From Paenibacillus dauci (GTDB lineage: Bacteria > Bacillota > Bacilli > Paenibacillales > Paenibacillaceae), in assembly GCF_000971985.1 (NCBI RefSeq), contig NZ_LAQQ01000001.1:186001-250000 (forward strand): a stretch of DNA of 64,000 nucleotides, given 5' to 3'. The first letter of the stretch is position 1. Each line of letters opens with the position of its first letter. Both the position numbers and the translations under genes were made by a program. This document shows, piece by piece, positions 36,626 to 44,663 of the stretch. The notes under the pieces were generated by a model that had not been told where the DNA came from, ran no database searches, and was given only the letters and a program-made list of their open reading frames with translations.

Positions 36626-38120
36626 GTGCAACATCCCTCTGCACAATTTTTTTGCTGACCAGCTGGCCGCTTAACGTAACCATTGGCATTCCACCGCCCG
36701 GGTTTACCGTTCCGCCTACAAAATAGAGATTGTTATAGCGTTCGCTTTGTTTGGCATGCTTGAATCCTTTATTTTTTTTGCGATTGGATACCGTTCCGTA
36801 AATAGCACCGCGGTCAGAGCCATACGTCTTTCTGATATCTTCTGGTGTCCACATATCTCTAGTCACGATATTGGCTCGCAAATCATCTAAGCCCATTTTT
36901 TCCAGTTTGATCAGAACTCGTTCAGCAAATTGCTCATAGTCCTGCTGAGTGAACGGTTTCTGATCCCGTATGTAAGGAATATGGGGTAGTACTTTAATAT
37001 TTTCATGTCCTTCAGGAGCCTGCGACGGATCGGTTTTATTCACGTTAACCAAATAAATGACTGGATCCTCCGGCAGGGTATGTTCGTGGAAAATGGACTG
37101 CATTTGCTGCTTCATGTTTTCCGCGAAAAAGAAATTATGATGGCGAAGCTGAGGATAGCTTTTTTTCACGCCCAAATGCAGCACAAGACCCGAACTGGCC
37201 GGTTCGAATTTTTTCTTTAATTTGTCTACAAAGCGGTTGTCTTCCTCCAGTAACCGTTCGTAAACCGGGATGACCTCCATATTGGAAACGTAATAATCCG
37301 CAGTCAGCTTTGTTCCGTCTTCCAAAAAGGCGCCCGTGATTTCGTCGTTGTTTTTTTCGAGTTTGACGATGGGTGTACCGAGATGGAAATGAACTCCCAC
37401 TTCCTCGGCCAGCTTCACTAAACCGTCTGCCAGTTTATTCAATCCGCCAGGTACGTACCACAGCCCCTGATCATGTTGCATATAAATCATCATATTCAAA
37501 ACAGCCGGTGCGTCGTAAGGCGACGAACCCACATATTTGATAAAGTAGGACAGCATATCGCGAAGCTGTTTATTGCTGATCCGCTTGTCGATTGCTCCAT
37601 GAACAGTAGAAAACAAATCGAAATTTTTTAACGCACCAAACAGGCTCGTATGCTTCATAATTTCTCTTGTGCTATCTACACCATGCTTAAAATAGGTTTT
37701 GTCCGTCATATTGTAGATTTTTTTGGAATATTCAAGCAGATTCTGATACTCGCGCATATCTTTTTCACTCAGGGAGTCGTTTTTCTCCTTCATGTCCTGC
37801 AGATTTTCATATAGATCGATGATATTTCCGTCAGGGAAAAAGGAACGCCATTGATGGTTCAGCTTTTCGATCGGAACATAGTCCTGCATGGATTTACCGC
37901 TAGCATTAAACAAATGTTCAAACACCCGGGGCATTGTCAGAATAGATGGGCCCAAATCAAAACCGAAACCGTCCTGGTCCAGTCGGTTCAACTTCCCTCC
38001 GATGTGATTGTTTTTTTCATATAAAGATACCTCGTATCCTGCCTGTGCCAGCGAAATTGCAGCTGACAGTCCTCCGAGTCCGCCTCCGATAACCACTACG
38101 TTTTTGTTTGTCGTTTTCAC
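36612..38120 (-). CDS. crtP: 4,4'-Diaponeurosporene oxygenase
   Basis: 502 residues from a GTG at 38120 with AAGGAG upstream (open frame to 38144 also possible; staphylococcal CrtP is 497). FAD amine-oxidase-like carotenoid enzyme very close in pattern to CrtP: VIGGGLGGLSAAISLAQAGYEVSLYEKNNHIGGK, then GFGFDLGPSILTMPRVFE, LSYFIKYVGSSPYDAPA, WTPEDIRKTYGSDRGAIYG and YFVGGTVNPGGGMPMVTLSG. It oxidises the terminal methyl of diaponeurosporene to an aldehyde, the substrate of the following dehydrogenase. Confidence 0.93.
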   Translation of the reverse strand: MKTTNKNVVVIGGGLGGLSAAISLAQAGYEVSLYEKNNHIGGKLNRLDQDGFGFDLGPSILTMPRVFEHLFNASGKSMQDYVPIEKLNHQWRSFFPDGNIIDLYENLQDMKEKNDSLSEKDMREYQNLLEYSKKIYNMTDKTYFKHGVDSTREIMKHTSLFGALKNFDLFSTVHGAIDKRISNKQLRDMLSYFIKYVGSSPYDAPAVLNMMIYMQHDQGLWYVPGGLNKLADGLVKLAEEVGVHFHLGTPIVKLEKNNDEITGAFLEDGTKLTADYYVSNMEVIPVYERLLEEDNRFVDKLKKKFEPASSGLVLHLGVKKSYPQLRHHNFFFAENMKQQMQSIFHEHTLPEDPVIYLVNVNKTDPSQAPEGHENIKVLPHIPYIRDQKPFTQQDYEQFAERVLIKLEKMGLDDLRANIVTRDMWTPEDIRKTYGSDRGAIYGTVSNRKKNKGFKHAKQSERYNNLYFVGGTVNPGGGMPMVTLSGQLVSKKIVQRDVAHAGQ

Positions 38121-38190
38121 TTGTCTTGTTTCTCCTTCCATCAATCAAGAATGGTGTTCATTGTGGCTCTAAGCCGGCATACGCCTTACT

Positions 38191-39081
38191 TTATTCTGCA
38201 TACCGCTCATTCGCCGTTTCTCTGATTTTACGTGCAATCATTTCCCAGGCTTCCTCCGCTTTTTCTTTTGGACCCAGGTGGGTAAAAGCGTGTTTGCAGT
38301 CTTTGAATACTTTTTCCTCAATATGTACCCCAGCTTCCTTTAATTTCTCCGCATAATATTCCGCTTCCGGTCTGAAAGCATCATGTTCTGCGATGAGAAT
38401 AAGGGCAGGTGCCAAATGTTCGCTGACGACAGCGCGAACTGGAGAAGCAAGAGGATGTTCTGCTTGACCTTTTTCCGGGACGTAGCACATGTTCAAAAAG
38501 TGAGCGGCCTGGGGATATCGTGCCCGCCATTTGTCCGTTTCCGGCTTGTCGGCATGCGGAGTCGCAAAATCCAGCATCGGGCATGACAGCACTTGAAGCA
38601 GCGGTTGCTTTTCCTTTTTTTTCTCCAAATAGAGACAGAGCGCAGCGGCCAGATTGGCTCCTGAACTTTGTCCGCCGACCATCATTTTTTCCGTGTCGAT
38701 GTTCAAATCGTCGGCTCTACTCTGAATCCATCGAAACACTTCATAGACTTGTTCGAGTGGGTTAGGAAAAGGGTACTCCGGCGCTTTTGCATACTCTACA
38801 TTCGCAATGATGCATGCTGTCCGGTTGGCCAGGTAACGGCAGTACGGATCGTCCATCTCCTTTTCGTGCATGATGAACGCTCCCCCGTGAAAATTAATAT
38901 ACAGCGGGAGTTTTTTCAGTTTGGATTTCGAGGGATAGTAGAAGGAAATATCCGTGAGTTTTACAGACGTCTCTACTTTCATCTCTTTTTTTTCCTTCAC
39001 TGGCTCGAAGGAGAGCATGGGCGTCTTTTTCGCCTGATTAGGGAAAAGACGGAGTAACCTTGCAGCCATAAGGGTGAACAT
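38191..39081 (-). CDS. HSL-type alpha/beta hydrolase (esterase) heading carotenoid operon
   Basis: 296 residues from the ATG at 39081 (GAGG upstream); an in-frame ATG at 39135 lies within an inverted repeat and is less likely. The hormone-sensitive-lipase family motif HGGAF (oxyanion hole) is followed by VGGQSSGANLAAALCLYL (Ser nucleophile, GxSxG), with Asp near LILIAEHDAFRPEAE and His in CKHAFTH. The N-terminus is hydrophobic and may associate with the membrane. It is first in the operon, 70 bases before crtP, so it may act on an acyl ester of the carotenoid or on its glycoside (inference). Confidence 0.85.
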   Translation of the reverse strand: MFTLMAARLLRLFPNQAKKTPMLSFEPVKEKKEMKVETSVKLTDISFYYPSKSKLKKLPLYINFHGGAFIMHEKEMDDPYCRYLANRTACIIANVEYAKAPEYPFPNPLEQVYEVFRWIQSRADDLNIDTEKMMVGGQSSGANLAAALCLYLEKKKEKQPLLQVLSCPMLDFATPHADKPETDKWRARYPQAAHFLNMCYVPEKGQAEHPLASPVRAVVSEHLAPALILIAEHDAFRPEAEYYAEKLKEAGVHIEEKVFKDCKHAFTHLGPKEKAEEAWEMIARKIRETANERYAE

Positions 39082-39129
39082 TAGGATAACCTCACTTTTT
39101 AACCGTTTAAACTGAAAATGAATCGTTTC

Positions 39130-39151
39130 TAGCATTAGTTCTCTAATGCTA
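39130..39151. promoter_or_regulatory. Inverted repeat at head of carotenoid operon
   Basis: TAGCATTAG (39130-39138), TTCT loop, CTAATGCTA (39143-39151). It lies about 50 bases before the chosen start of the first operon gene, so it is an operator or 5' leader hairpin candidate. Confidence 0.6.
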
Positions 39152-39182
39152 TTACCCTTTTTTCCTTTAAATGTACTAACTT

Positions 39183-39223
39183 TAAAAAAAAAGCGTCAAA
39201 TACTGATTAATCAGCGTTTGACG
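39183..39223 (-). terminator. Terminator after SDR gene
   Basis: CGTCAAA (39194-39200) pairs with TTTGACG (39217-39223) around the palindrome CTGATTAATCAG. On the minus strand a long T-run follows (39182-39192). It separates the SDR gene from the carotenoid operon. Confidence 0.85.
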
Positions 39224-39298
39224 TGACATTTTTGTGAAGAATATCTCATATTTATATTACGCATATGAGTTCTCCATTCAATCCCTATTTAGAAAACT

Positions 39299-40267
39299 TT
39301 ATTTCCCGAAATAATACCCTTTCTTTATCTCGTCCAGCAGACCCGGGTGCTTCGCTTTCCATCCTAGCCTTTCACTTGTAAGTGTCGAGGATACAGGATT
39401 GTCTGCAGCAGCAAATGAACTCAGCCAACCGAAATGGTCTGCAGCTTGATCCGCTTTAATCGATTGGATCGGCAGACCGCTTTCCAAGCCGATCCATTCT
39501 GCAATATCCGCAAAAGGAATTCCTTCATCAGCAATTGCATGAAATCGGGATCCTGGAGTTCCTTGTTCTACAGCCAGTCTGAATAACCGGGCTGCATCGA
39601 GCCGGTGCACGGAAGGCCAGCGGTTGGCACCTTTCTCGATAAAAACAGACTTCTTTTTGGAACGTGCGATTTTAATGAGTGAAGGTAGCAGTCCGCCCTG
39701 ATCTCCTTCTCCGTATACAATCGGAGGTAAGCGCACTATGGAAGCGCGAATCCCCTTTTCCGCCTGAATCAGCAGCGCTTTCTCCGAAGCCACTCGGCCG
39801 CCACCGACCGAATAGGGATCACCATCGTCTTCTTCCCTCGCCAATCTTCCCGCAGTAAGCGTCATCGTCGGCATAGCAATGACGAGCGCCCCTTGTTTTG
39901 CGGATAGTGCTGCGCCGAACGTTTCGATCGCGCGTTGCTCCATATGGATAGCCGCAGCCATGAACCGAGTAGACGCCTGACGGGGAGCCCCTCCAAGTGC
40001 AATACGCAGACGTGTCGACAGTCCGGCATGCGAAAATTTATGAAAAAACGCTGTATGGATTACCGTATCTGCTTTGTCTGCGGCTTTGCGCAAAAGTGCG
40101 GTATCCTCGACAGAACCTCGAATCGCCATCGCACCGATCGAAGTCAGACGTTCGACCGCCTCCTGCGAACGAACAAGACCAATCGTTTCGTGTCCATTCT
40201 CGATCAGTTCGCGAATAACAGCTGAACCGATAAATCCACTTGCTCCCGTTACTAGAATACGCATCAT
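39299..40267 (-). CDS. NAD-dependent epimerase/dehydratase (extended SDR)
   Basis: 322 residues. NAD(P) motif VTGASGFIGSAVIRELIENGHETIGL at the N-terminus and a typical extended-SDR layout (VIHTAFFHKF, ASIVRLPPIVYGEGDQGG). The usual YxxxK appears altered to YSVGGGRVASEK. Substrate unknown; many such proteins lie beside AraC regulators, as here. GGAGGAAAT precedes the start. Confidence 0.85.
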   Translation of the reverse strand: MMRILVTGASGFIGSAVIRELIENGHETIGLVRSQEAVERLTSIGAMAIRGSVEDTALLRKAADKADTVIHTAFFHKFSHAGLSTRLRIALGGAPRQASTRFMAAAIHMEQRAIETFGAALSAKQGALVIAMPTMTLTAGRLAREEDDGDPYSVGGGRVASEKALLIQAEKGIRASIVRLPPIVYGEGDQGGLLPSLIKIARSKKKSVFIEKGANRWPSVHRLDAARLFRLAVEQGTPGSRFHAIADEGIPFADIAEWIGLESGLPIQSIKADQAADHFGWLSSFAAADNPVSSTLTSERLGWKAKHPGLLDEIKKGYYFGK

Positions 40268-40449
40268 ATTTCCTCCTTGTATGGTAACGCTTTTTCGATT
40301 GAACCCTTTGATTTACTGGAGTCTTTTGTGCTGGAACATTTCCTATCCTCCTGCTGAAGCTGCAAATTCTGAATACGGTACATGTTATTTACTATTTTAG
40401 AAAGAAAGCCGATAGAAAGTTTGACTATTTCACGCTTCTTCTTGCCTGA

Positions 40450-40605
40450 TTCGAGACGTTTGAACAAATCGAACGGTTAACCGTATTGGCTGCGCAAAAA
40501 GACCTGACACCCAAAGGGCAGCAGGTCTTTTTAGAGCAACTGACAAGGTCTATAGAAAATGATACGTTTAGGGAACCAATTCTTTTCTTAGGCGAATGCT
40601 TATAA
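40450..40605 (+). pseudogene. C-terminal remnant of a rightward gene
   Basis: An open frame with no start codon reads FETFEQIERLTVLAAQKDLT, then PKGQQVFLEQLTRSIENDTF and REPILFLGECL, then TAA. The composition looks like real protein, but there is no ATG and the frame is cut by a TGA at 40447. It overlaps a terminator-like hairpin. Family not recognised. Confidence 0.4.
40496..40532. terminator. Terminator-like hairpin
   Basis: Eleven-base perfect stem (AAAAAGACCTG at 40496-40506 with CAGGTCTTTTT at 40522-40532). Suitable for the leftward AraC gene that ends at 40626. Confidence 0.75.
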
Positions 40606-40625
40606 GCTAAGCTGACAAATAGTGG

Positions 40626-41558
40626 CTACTGTCTCCATTTGGCGATGTCTCGACTCGGCGGACTACCGAAAAAACGGCTGTAATCACGGCTGAACTGCGA
40701 ATCGCTCACATAACCGACCAACCGGCAGGCGGTAATCGCATCCCGTTCCCCGGAGAGCATCAGCCGTCTGGCTTCCTGTAGACGGAGTGCTTTCTGATAC
40801 TGCAGTGGACTTACGGCGGTGACCGACTTGAAATGTTCTCGGAACGATGACTCGCTAAGATGGACCATATCCGCCAGCTCAGCAATTTTGAACGACTCCG
40901 TAAAATGATTCCGTAGCCAGTCAATTGCTTTAGCAACGCGCTGTATGCTCGATCCGGCTAGTACCGTTTCTGCTACGTAGACCCCGATTGGACTGCGTAG
41001 CAGACGGATAAAAATTTCGTCTTCGGCCAGCGAGAGCAGCAGTCCGTTATCATCGAAATCGTCCAGGCATGCTACCAAGCGAGACATAGAAGCGATCAAC
41101 GCTGGTTCGGCTTCCAATACATAGGCTGCACTCCGGTTTTCCATTATAGGCAGTCCGTCCGGGTAAACTTTCGGGACGAGCGCGGCAATTTTATCCGGAT
41201 CAAGATAAATGCCTACACCCAGGAAAGGTTCGAATGGACTTGCCTGCACTGTCCGGATCGCTACAGGCAAGGCTACCGGAATGACCACCAATTGGGCGCC
41301 AAAGTATTCGGCCGTTTCCTCGCCGATTCTAATGATTTTTTTGCCCTGTGCTGCGATTCCTATGGTTGGCCAATACATGGTATGCATGTAATCAGACGGT
41401 TCCGGCTGCGAATAACGGTTGAAATATAATCCAGGAATGCGCGCGGCAGAGGTTCCGTCCCGCGTCATATGTAGATCAATCAGTCGGGCCAAACGGGCCG
41501 TTTCCTCACGTGCCTGCTCTTGCTTGTGTCCCGGCGAATGCTCGCTCCATTTGTTCAT
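40626..41558 (-). CDS. AraC-family regulator with AraC_N domain
   Basis: 310 residues. N-terminal AraC_N-type cupin (about 20-180; YMHTMYWPTIGIAAQGKKIIRIG and FLGVGIYLDPDKIAALVP) and C-terminal HTH pair (about 205-305) with FKIAELADMVHLSESSFREHFKSVTAVSPLQYQKALRLQEARRLM and VGYVSDSQFSRDYSRFFGSPPSRD. This class often controls a neighbouring SDR/epimerase; here the SDR gene lies downstream on the same strand. Start at the ATG at 41558; ribosome site not strong. Confidence 0.92.
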   Translation of the reverse strand: MNKWSEHSPGHKQEQAREETARLARLIDLHMTRDGTSAARIPGLYFNRYSQPEPSDYMHTMYWPTIGIAAQGKKIIRIGEETAEYFGAQLVVIPVALPVAIRTVQASPFEPFLGVGIYLDPDKIAALVPKVYPDGLPIMENRSAAYVLEAEPALIASMSRLVACLDDFDDNGLLLSLAEDEIFIRLLRSPIGVYVAETVLAGSSIQRVAKAIDWLRNHFTESFKIAELADMVHLSESSFREHFKSVTAVSPLQYQKALRLQEARRLMLSGERDAITACRLVGYVSDSQFSRDYSRFFGSPPSRDIAKWRQ

Positions 41559-41638
41559 GATCCAGTATGCAGCTCCTATCGGATAGATTTGATTTTCATC
41601 TTACCATATGAGGTGATTTAATTCCGTTCAAAAGAATA

Positions 41639-41682
41639 AGAGGCAAAAAAGAAAGCTCTTTAAAGGCTCTCTTTTGCCTCTA
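41639..41682 (-). terminator. Terminator after small membrane protein
   Basis: AGAGGCAAAAAAGAAAGC pairs with GCTCTCTTTTGCCTCT (two mismatches) around a short loop. It lies five bases after the 41687 stop on the minus strand. Confidence 0.75.
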
Positions 41683-41686
41683 TATT

Positions 41687-42043
41687 TTAAATGCCATAGA
41701 AAAAGATAAACGTAGAAAGCTGGTATTTATAATACTCAGTCCCTGCTTTGGGTACGAAAATATATGCAGGACGAACGGGCCTTCCGGGAAAGTAATACAT
41801 TTGATCTTTGTAGGGTCCTTCCCCTTCCGTGAATTTGGTTAACGTCGATGTACCGATATCTACCGTATCAACGTACGCCCATTTTTGCCCGTACGCTTCG
41901 ATTTCTGGTGCGTGCGCTGCCCACCGCTTGACGGTAGAATATATCGTTGGTTTCACCTGGTACATCAGGAAAAGTTCTGTACCAATGTAAATAATGAATA
42001 GTGCTCCGATCGCCATTATCCATTTCAGCACTTGTCTGCGCAT
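41687..42043 (-). CDS. Small single-pass membrane protein, unknown
   Basis: 118 residues from the ATG at 42043 (AGAGGTG upstream; a GTG at 42049 is an alternative). Short basic N-terminus, one membrane helix (about 7-29, MAIGALFIIYIGTELFLMY), then an outside domain of about 85 residues with many aromatic residues (GPYKDQMYYFPGRPVRPAYIF). Family not recognised. It follows a frameshifted remnant on the same strand by about 20 bases, so it may be the last intact piece of an old operon. Confidence 0.65.
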   Translation of the reverse strand: MRRQVLKWIMAIGALFIIYIGTELFLMYQVKPTIYSTVKRWAAHAPEIEAYGQKWAYVDTVDIGTSTLTKFTEGEGPYKDQMYYFPGRPVRPAYIFVPKAGTEYYKYQLSTFIFFYGI

Positions 42044-42064
42044 ATTCACACCTCTATTTCTGTA

Positions 42065-42296
42065 TTAATTTTCGTTGCTATATACATGCGTTATGACATT
42101 TGTGTTCCGTGTCCCCCATTTGATATGAAAATCATCCAGATCTGAGTCCCAGTTCTTTTTAACAACAAGATATTTGGAGTTTGTTTCGAGTATTTTGCGA
42201 ACATACTCTCTATATCCTATAACCGTAACAATAGTTCTCTTCCCAACTATTAGGTATTTCGGACGTTATGCCATGATCCGTATTAATGCATGTCAA
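42065..42296 (-). pseudogene. Frameshifted small gene
   Basis: Minus strand. One frame reads TCINTDHGITSEIPNSWEEN then YCYGYRI and stops; the adjacent frame continues as GYREYVRKILETNSKYLVVK then KNWDSDLDDFHIKWGTRNTN and VITHVYSNEN to a TAA at 42067-42065. A single-base shift near 42210 would join them to about 77 codons. No good start codon (TTG at 42296 lacks a ribosome site). Family not recognised. Confidence 0.5.
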
Positions 42297-42298
42297 AA

Positions 42299-42338
42299 TA
42301 AAGGAACAAAACAGATTTGTCTCTGCTTTGTTCCTTTC
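42299..42338 (-). terminator. Terminator of glucoamylase-like gene
   Basis: AAAGGAACAAA (42300-42310) pairs with TTTGTTCCTTT (42327-42337), inner CAG/CTG. Lies 30 bases after the gene's stop on the minus strand. Confidence 0.85.
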
Positions 42339-42368
42339 AAATACGTATAAAGAAAAATCCGCTTGATT

Positions 42369-43724
42369 CTATTGAATCGAGAAAACTTCTTTCTTTAACA
42401 AGCCTTCCGGTTTCTTGCCGATCGGGTCCTTATGGAAGTAATCACGAATAACTCCATCTTGCAGATAATTGGCAATTGAGACCATAATCATCCCTTGATC
42501 AAGTGCCAAGTAAGCTTTGGCCAGTTCGCCGGTCTCTACATTAACCGAGTCATAAAATCCGTACTTGCCAGCCATTTTCAATTTTTGCAGTGCTTTGATA
42601 TTCTTCTGCGCTGCTTCTGGCGCATATTCCAGAGCCAGGAATGTAGCATGTGCTGTCACCGTGGAACTGTCCTTGTATCCTGAAGTTCCAAGCGGTGTCG
42701 CTGCAAATTCGCTGTATCCTGTCGGCGTTGCCGAAGGTGAAAATCCCCATGCAGGATAGCCCTTTTCCTTGGCGTATTCAATCTGCAATTGGACATGTCT
42801 TTTATTATTCAATCCCAGCGCTTTGGCGCCCAGTTCTTTTTCATTTATGACGATACCCGGCATAAGCGCTTCAAACATGCTGCCTCCCCAGCTCGGTACG
42901 AACTTCTTGCCTTTGTATATATAACTTCCTTCAAATACCTCTACACCATCGTAATTGACCACTTTACCTTGAGGAATCTGCGATTGCCAGTCGTATTCTG
43001 CTGGCATGGTACGATACATTTTCCACCAGTGTTCTTGCGGTACGTCTCCTTTACCGATTGCAATATAGCTTCCTACACGCGGTTCTGTATAGAACATGCC
43101 ATAATGATGATCGGTTAATGCCCCTTTGGCGACGTCATAGCCTCCCCGGAATTGACCCACTTCCGGATCGTACAATGTTGTATAGTTCATATTGTCGACC
43201 ATTTTGCTTGTTTGTCCATGAAGCTCCGGATACGCTTGACCAACGACGATTAGACCGGCTGACAACCAACCATTGTCTACCTGGGAGATGAACTGTCCCC
43301 AGTCTTTTTTGAGTGAGCCATCATCCGTGTTATACCAGTTATAGAACAGCCCATTCCATTTATCCAGCTTCTCCAGTGTACCGATAGTTGTCTGCAGACG
43401 TGATACTGCCTCCTTCTTACTAATCAGCCCCATTTGCTGCGCAGATACAGTACTCATCATGTACATGGCAATATTGGTAGGCGAAGTGCGTTTGGCTTCT
43501 TCGGTCCCTTTATCCGTAGTTCTGACCTCGTCGTAAGTGAGTCCAGTATCAGGATCTGTATAATCAGTAAAGTATTTATATGTCTTTTTTGCAACCGTTT
43601 TCAATTCTTTGTTGAATCCGGATGCTCTTTTGGAGTCTTGACCTGCTGCAAAGCTAGGCGCAGAAATCAGATTAGCTAATAAAGCAAAAGCTAACATTAG
43701 GCTGAGTATTCGTACTTTTCTCAT
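42369..43724 (-). CDS. Secreted glucoamylase-like (PF10091 type) glycosidase
   Basis: 451 residues. Signal peptide about 1-26 (ending SAPSFA). The rest is an (alpha/alpha)6-type domain with LTYDEVRTTDKG, NIAMYMMSTVSAQQMGLISKKEA, WNGLFYNWYNTDDGS, FISQVDNGWLSAGLIVV, DHHYGMFYTEPRVGSYIAIGKGDVP and the signature SWGGSMFEALMPGIVI, then WGFSPSATPTGY. This signature is shared with the glycoamylase-like domain found in cyclic beta-1,2-glucan synthases and GH144-type endo-beta-1,2-glucanases. A beta-1,2-glucan or oligosaccharide substrate is a reasonable guess. Strongly placed operators precede it. Confidence 0.82.
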   Translation of the reverse strand: MRKVRILSLMLAFALLANLISAPSFAAGQDSKRASGFNKELKTVAKKTYKYFTDYTDPDTGLTYDEVRTTDKGTEEAKRTSPTNIAMYMMSTVSAQQMGLISKKEAVSRLQTTIGTLEKLDKWNGLFYNWYNTDDGSLKKDWGQFISQVDNGWLSAGLIVVGQAYPELHGQTSKMVDNMNYTTLYDPEVGQFRGGYDVAKGALTDHHYGMFYTEPRVGSYIAIGKGDVPQEHWWKMYRTMPAEYDWQSQIPQGKVVNYDGVEVFEGSYIYKGKKFVPSWGGSMFEALMPGIVINEKELGAKALGLNNKRHVQLQIEYAKEKGYPAWGFSPSATPTGYSEFAATPLGTSGYKDSSTVTAHATFLALEYAPEAAQKNIKALQKLKMAGKYGFYDSVNVETGELAKAYLALDQGMIMVSIANYLQDGVIRDYFHKDPIGKKPEGLLKKEVFSIQ

Positions 43725-43747
43725 GGTATTGCCTCCTTTTTATTCAT

Positions 43748-43761
43748 TCGAAACGTTTCGA
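43748..43761. promoter_or_regulatory. LacI/GalR-type operator palindrome
   Basis: TCGAAACGTTTCGA, perfect 14-base palindrome just downstream of the predicted -10 box of the gene at 42369-43724. A repressor bound here would block transcription start. Confidence 0.7.
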
Positions 43762-43765
43762 CACT

Positions 43766-43795
43766 ATAATAGCATGAAGTTTCCAATCTGGTAAA
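43766..43795 (-). promoter_or_regulatory. Sigma-A promoter of glucoamylase-like gene
   Basis: On the minus strand, TTTACC (43790-43795) and TATTAT (43766-43771) with an 18-base spacer, about 45 bases before the ATG at 43724. Confidence 0.55.
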
Positions 43796-43803
43796 GATCG
43801 AAT

Positions 43804-43817
43804 GGTAAACGCTTACA
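43804..43817 (-). promoter_or_regulatory. cre-like site (CcpA box)
   Basis: On the minus strand TGTAAGCGTTTACC, 13 of 14 positions of TGWAARCGNTWNCA. It lies just upstream of the predicted -35 box. Confidence 0.6.
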
Positions 43818-43827
43818 ATTATGAAAG

Positions 43828-43878
43828 AAGAGCAAGCAAGTTATCTGTTATTCATAAAACAGCTATCTTGCTTACTCT
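43828..43878 (-). terminator. Hairpin after acetyltransferase gene
   Basis: AGAGCAAGCAAG...CTGTT pairs imperfectly with AACAG...CTTGCTTACTCT. On the minus strand it follows the acetyltransferase gene by about 120 bases; the short T-rich tail makes it a moderate candidate. Confidence 0.55.
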
Positions 43879-43998
43879 CACGAAATCGGTTGTAATGACC
43901 TTTTCTATATACTCAAGTATTAACACGAAAGGTCAACAATGAAGTATATAGAACCAGTCAAAATATTAAAACTCAAATAGTTCGCTTTAGCATGCCCT

Positions 43999-44637
43999 TT
44001 ACTCCCTAATCTGACAATCTCCCATAACTTCCGGTTGATAACGCATACTGTCTGACTCGGTAATGGTTCGGATCACTTTACATGGAACTCCAGCTGCCAA
44101 GGAATTAGCTGGAATATCTCGTGTCACCACACTTCCTGCGCCGATTACACATCCATCGCCAATAGTCACGCCACCACATACCGTTACATTGGCAGACAGC
44201 CACACATTATTACCGATCGTCACCGGTTTGGCATAACATAATGAATTGACTTCTCCATGCTGATCAATCATCTGCTGGCGTTCCGAAGCAATTAACGGAT
44301 GTACCGGAGTAACGATAGTAACATTCGGTCCGAAGCTCGTATAATTACCTATCTTTACCTTGGCATCATCCTGAACCGTTAAATTGTAATTGGCAAAAAA
44401 GGAACTGCCAATCTCGGTGTGAGTCCCATAGTGAAAGAAAATAGGACCCTGCAAAAAGCAATTTTCTCCTCGTGCACCAAGCAGCTGCTGGAGAATCTCT
44501 TCTCGTTCCTCCACTTGATCCTCGAACGTAAGACTATATTGATGGCTAAGCTTGTGCGCTTTGGCTTTGATTTTTCGCAGATCGGCATGACCTGGATTGA
44601 ACAATAACCCGTCAAAAATTCGTTGTTCTTCCGTCAT
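43999..44637 (-). CDS. Maltose/galactoside O-acetyltransferase-like, hexapeptide repeat
   Basis: 212 residues from the ATG at 44637 (AAGGCGGTG upstream; a TTG at 44667 that overlaps the previous stop is an alternative). Left-handed beta-helix acetyltransferase (Maa/LacA type): N-terminal MTEEQRIFDGLLFNPG helix, FFANYNLTVQDDAKVKIGNYTSFGPNVTIVTPVHPL with the catalytic-type His, and IGNNVWLSANVTVCGGVTIGDGCVIGAGSVVTRDIP near the C-terminus. Acetyl-CoA dependent acetylation of sugars. Transcribed just behind the alditol oxidase. Confidence 0.92.
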   Translation of the reverse strand: MTEEQRIFDGLLFNPGHADLRKIKAKAHKLSHQYSLTFEDQVEEREEILQQLLGARGENCFLQGPIFFHYGTHTEIGSSFFANYNLTVQDDAKVKIGNYTSFGPNVTIVTPVHPLIASERQQMIDQHGEVNSLCYAKPVTIGNNVWLSANVTVCGGVTIGDGCVIGAGSVVTRDIPANSLAAGVPCKVIRTITESDSMRYQPEVMGDCQIRE

Positions 44638-44663
44638 CGTGCACCGCCTTTTCAAAGGTTGAA

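Noticed and set aside
40264-40467. 67-residue minus-strand frame upstream of the SDR gene
   Set aside because: No clear ribosome site, Lys/Ser-rich composition, and the remnant on the other strand explains part of it.
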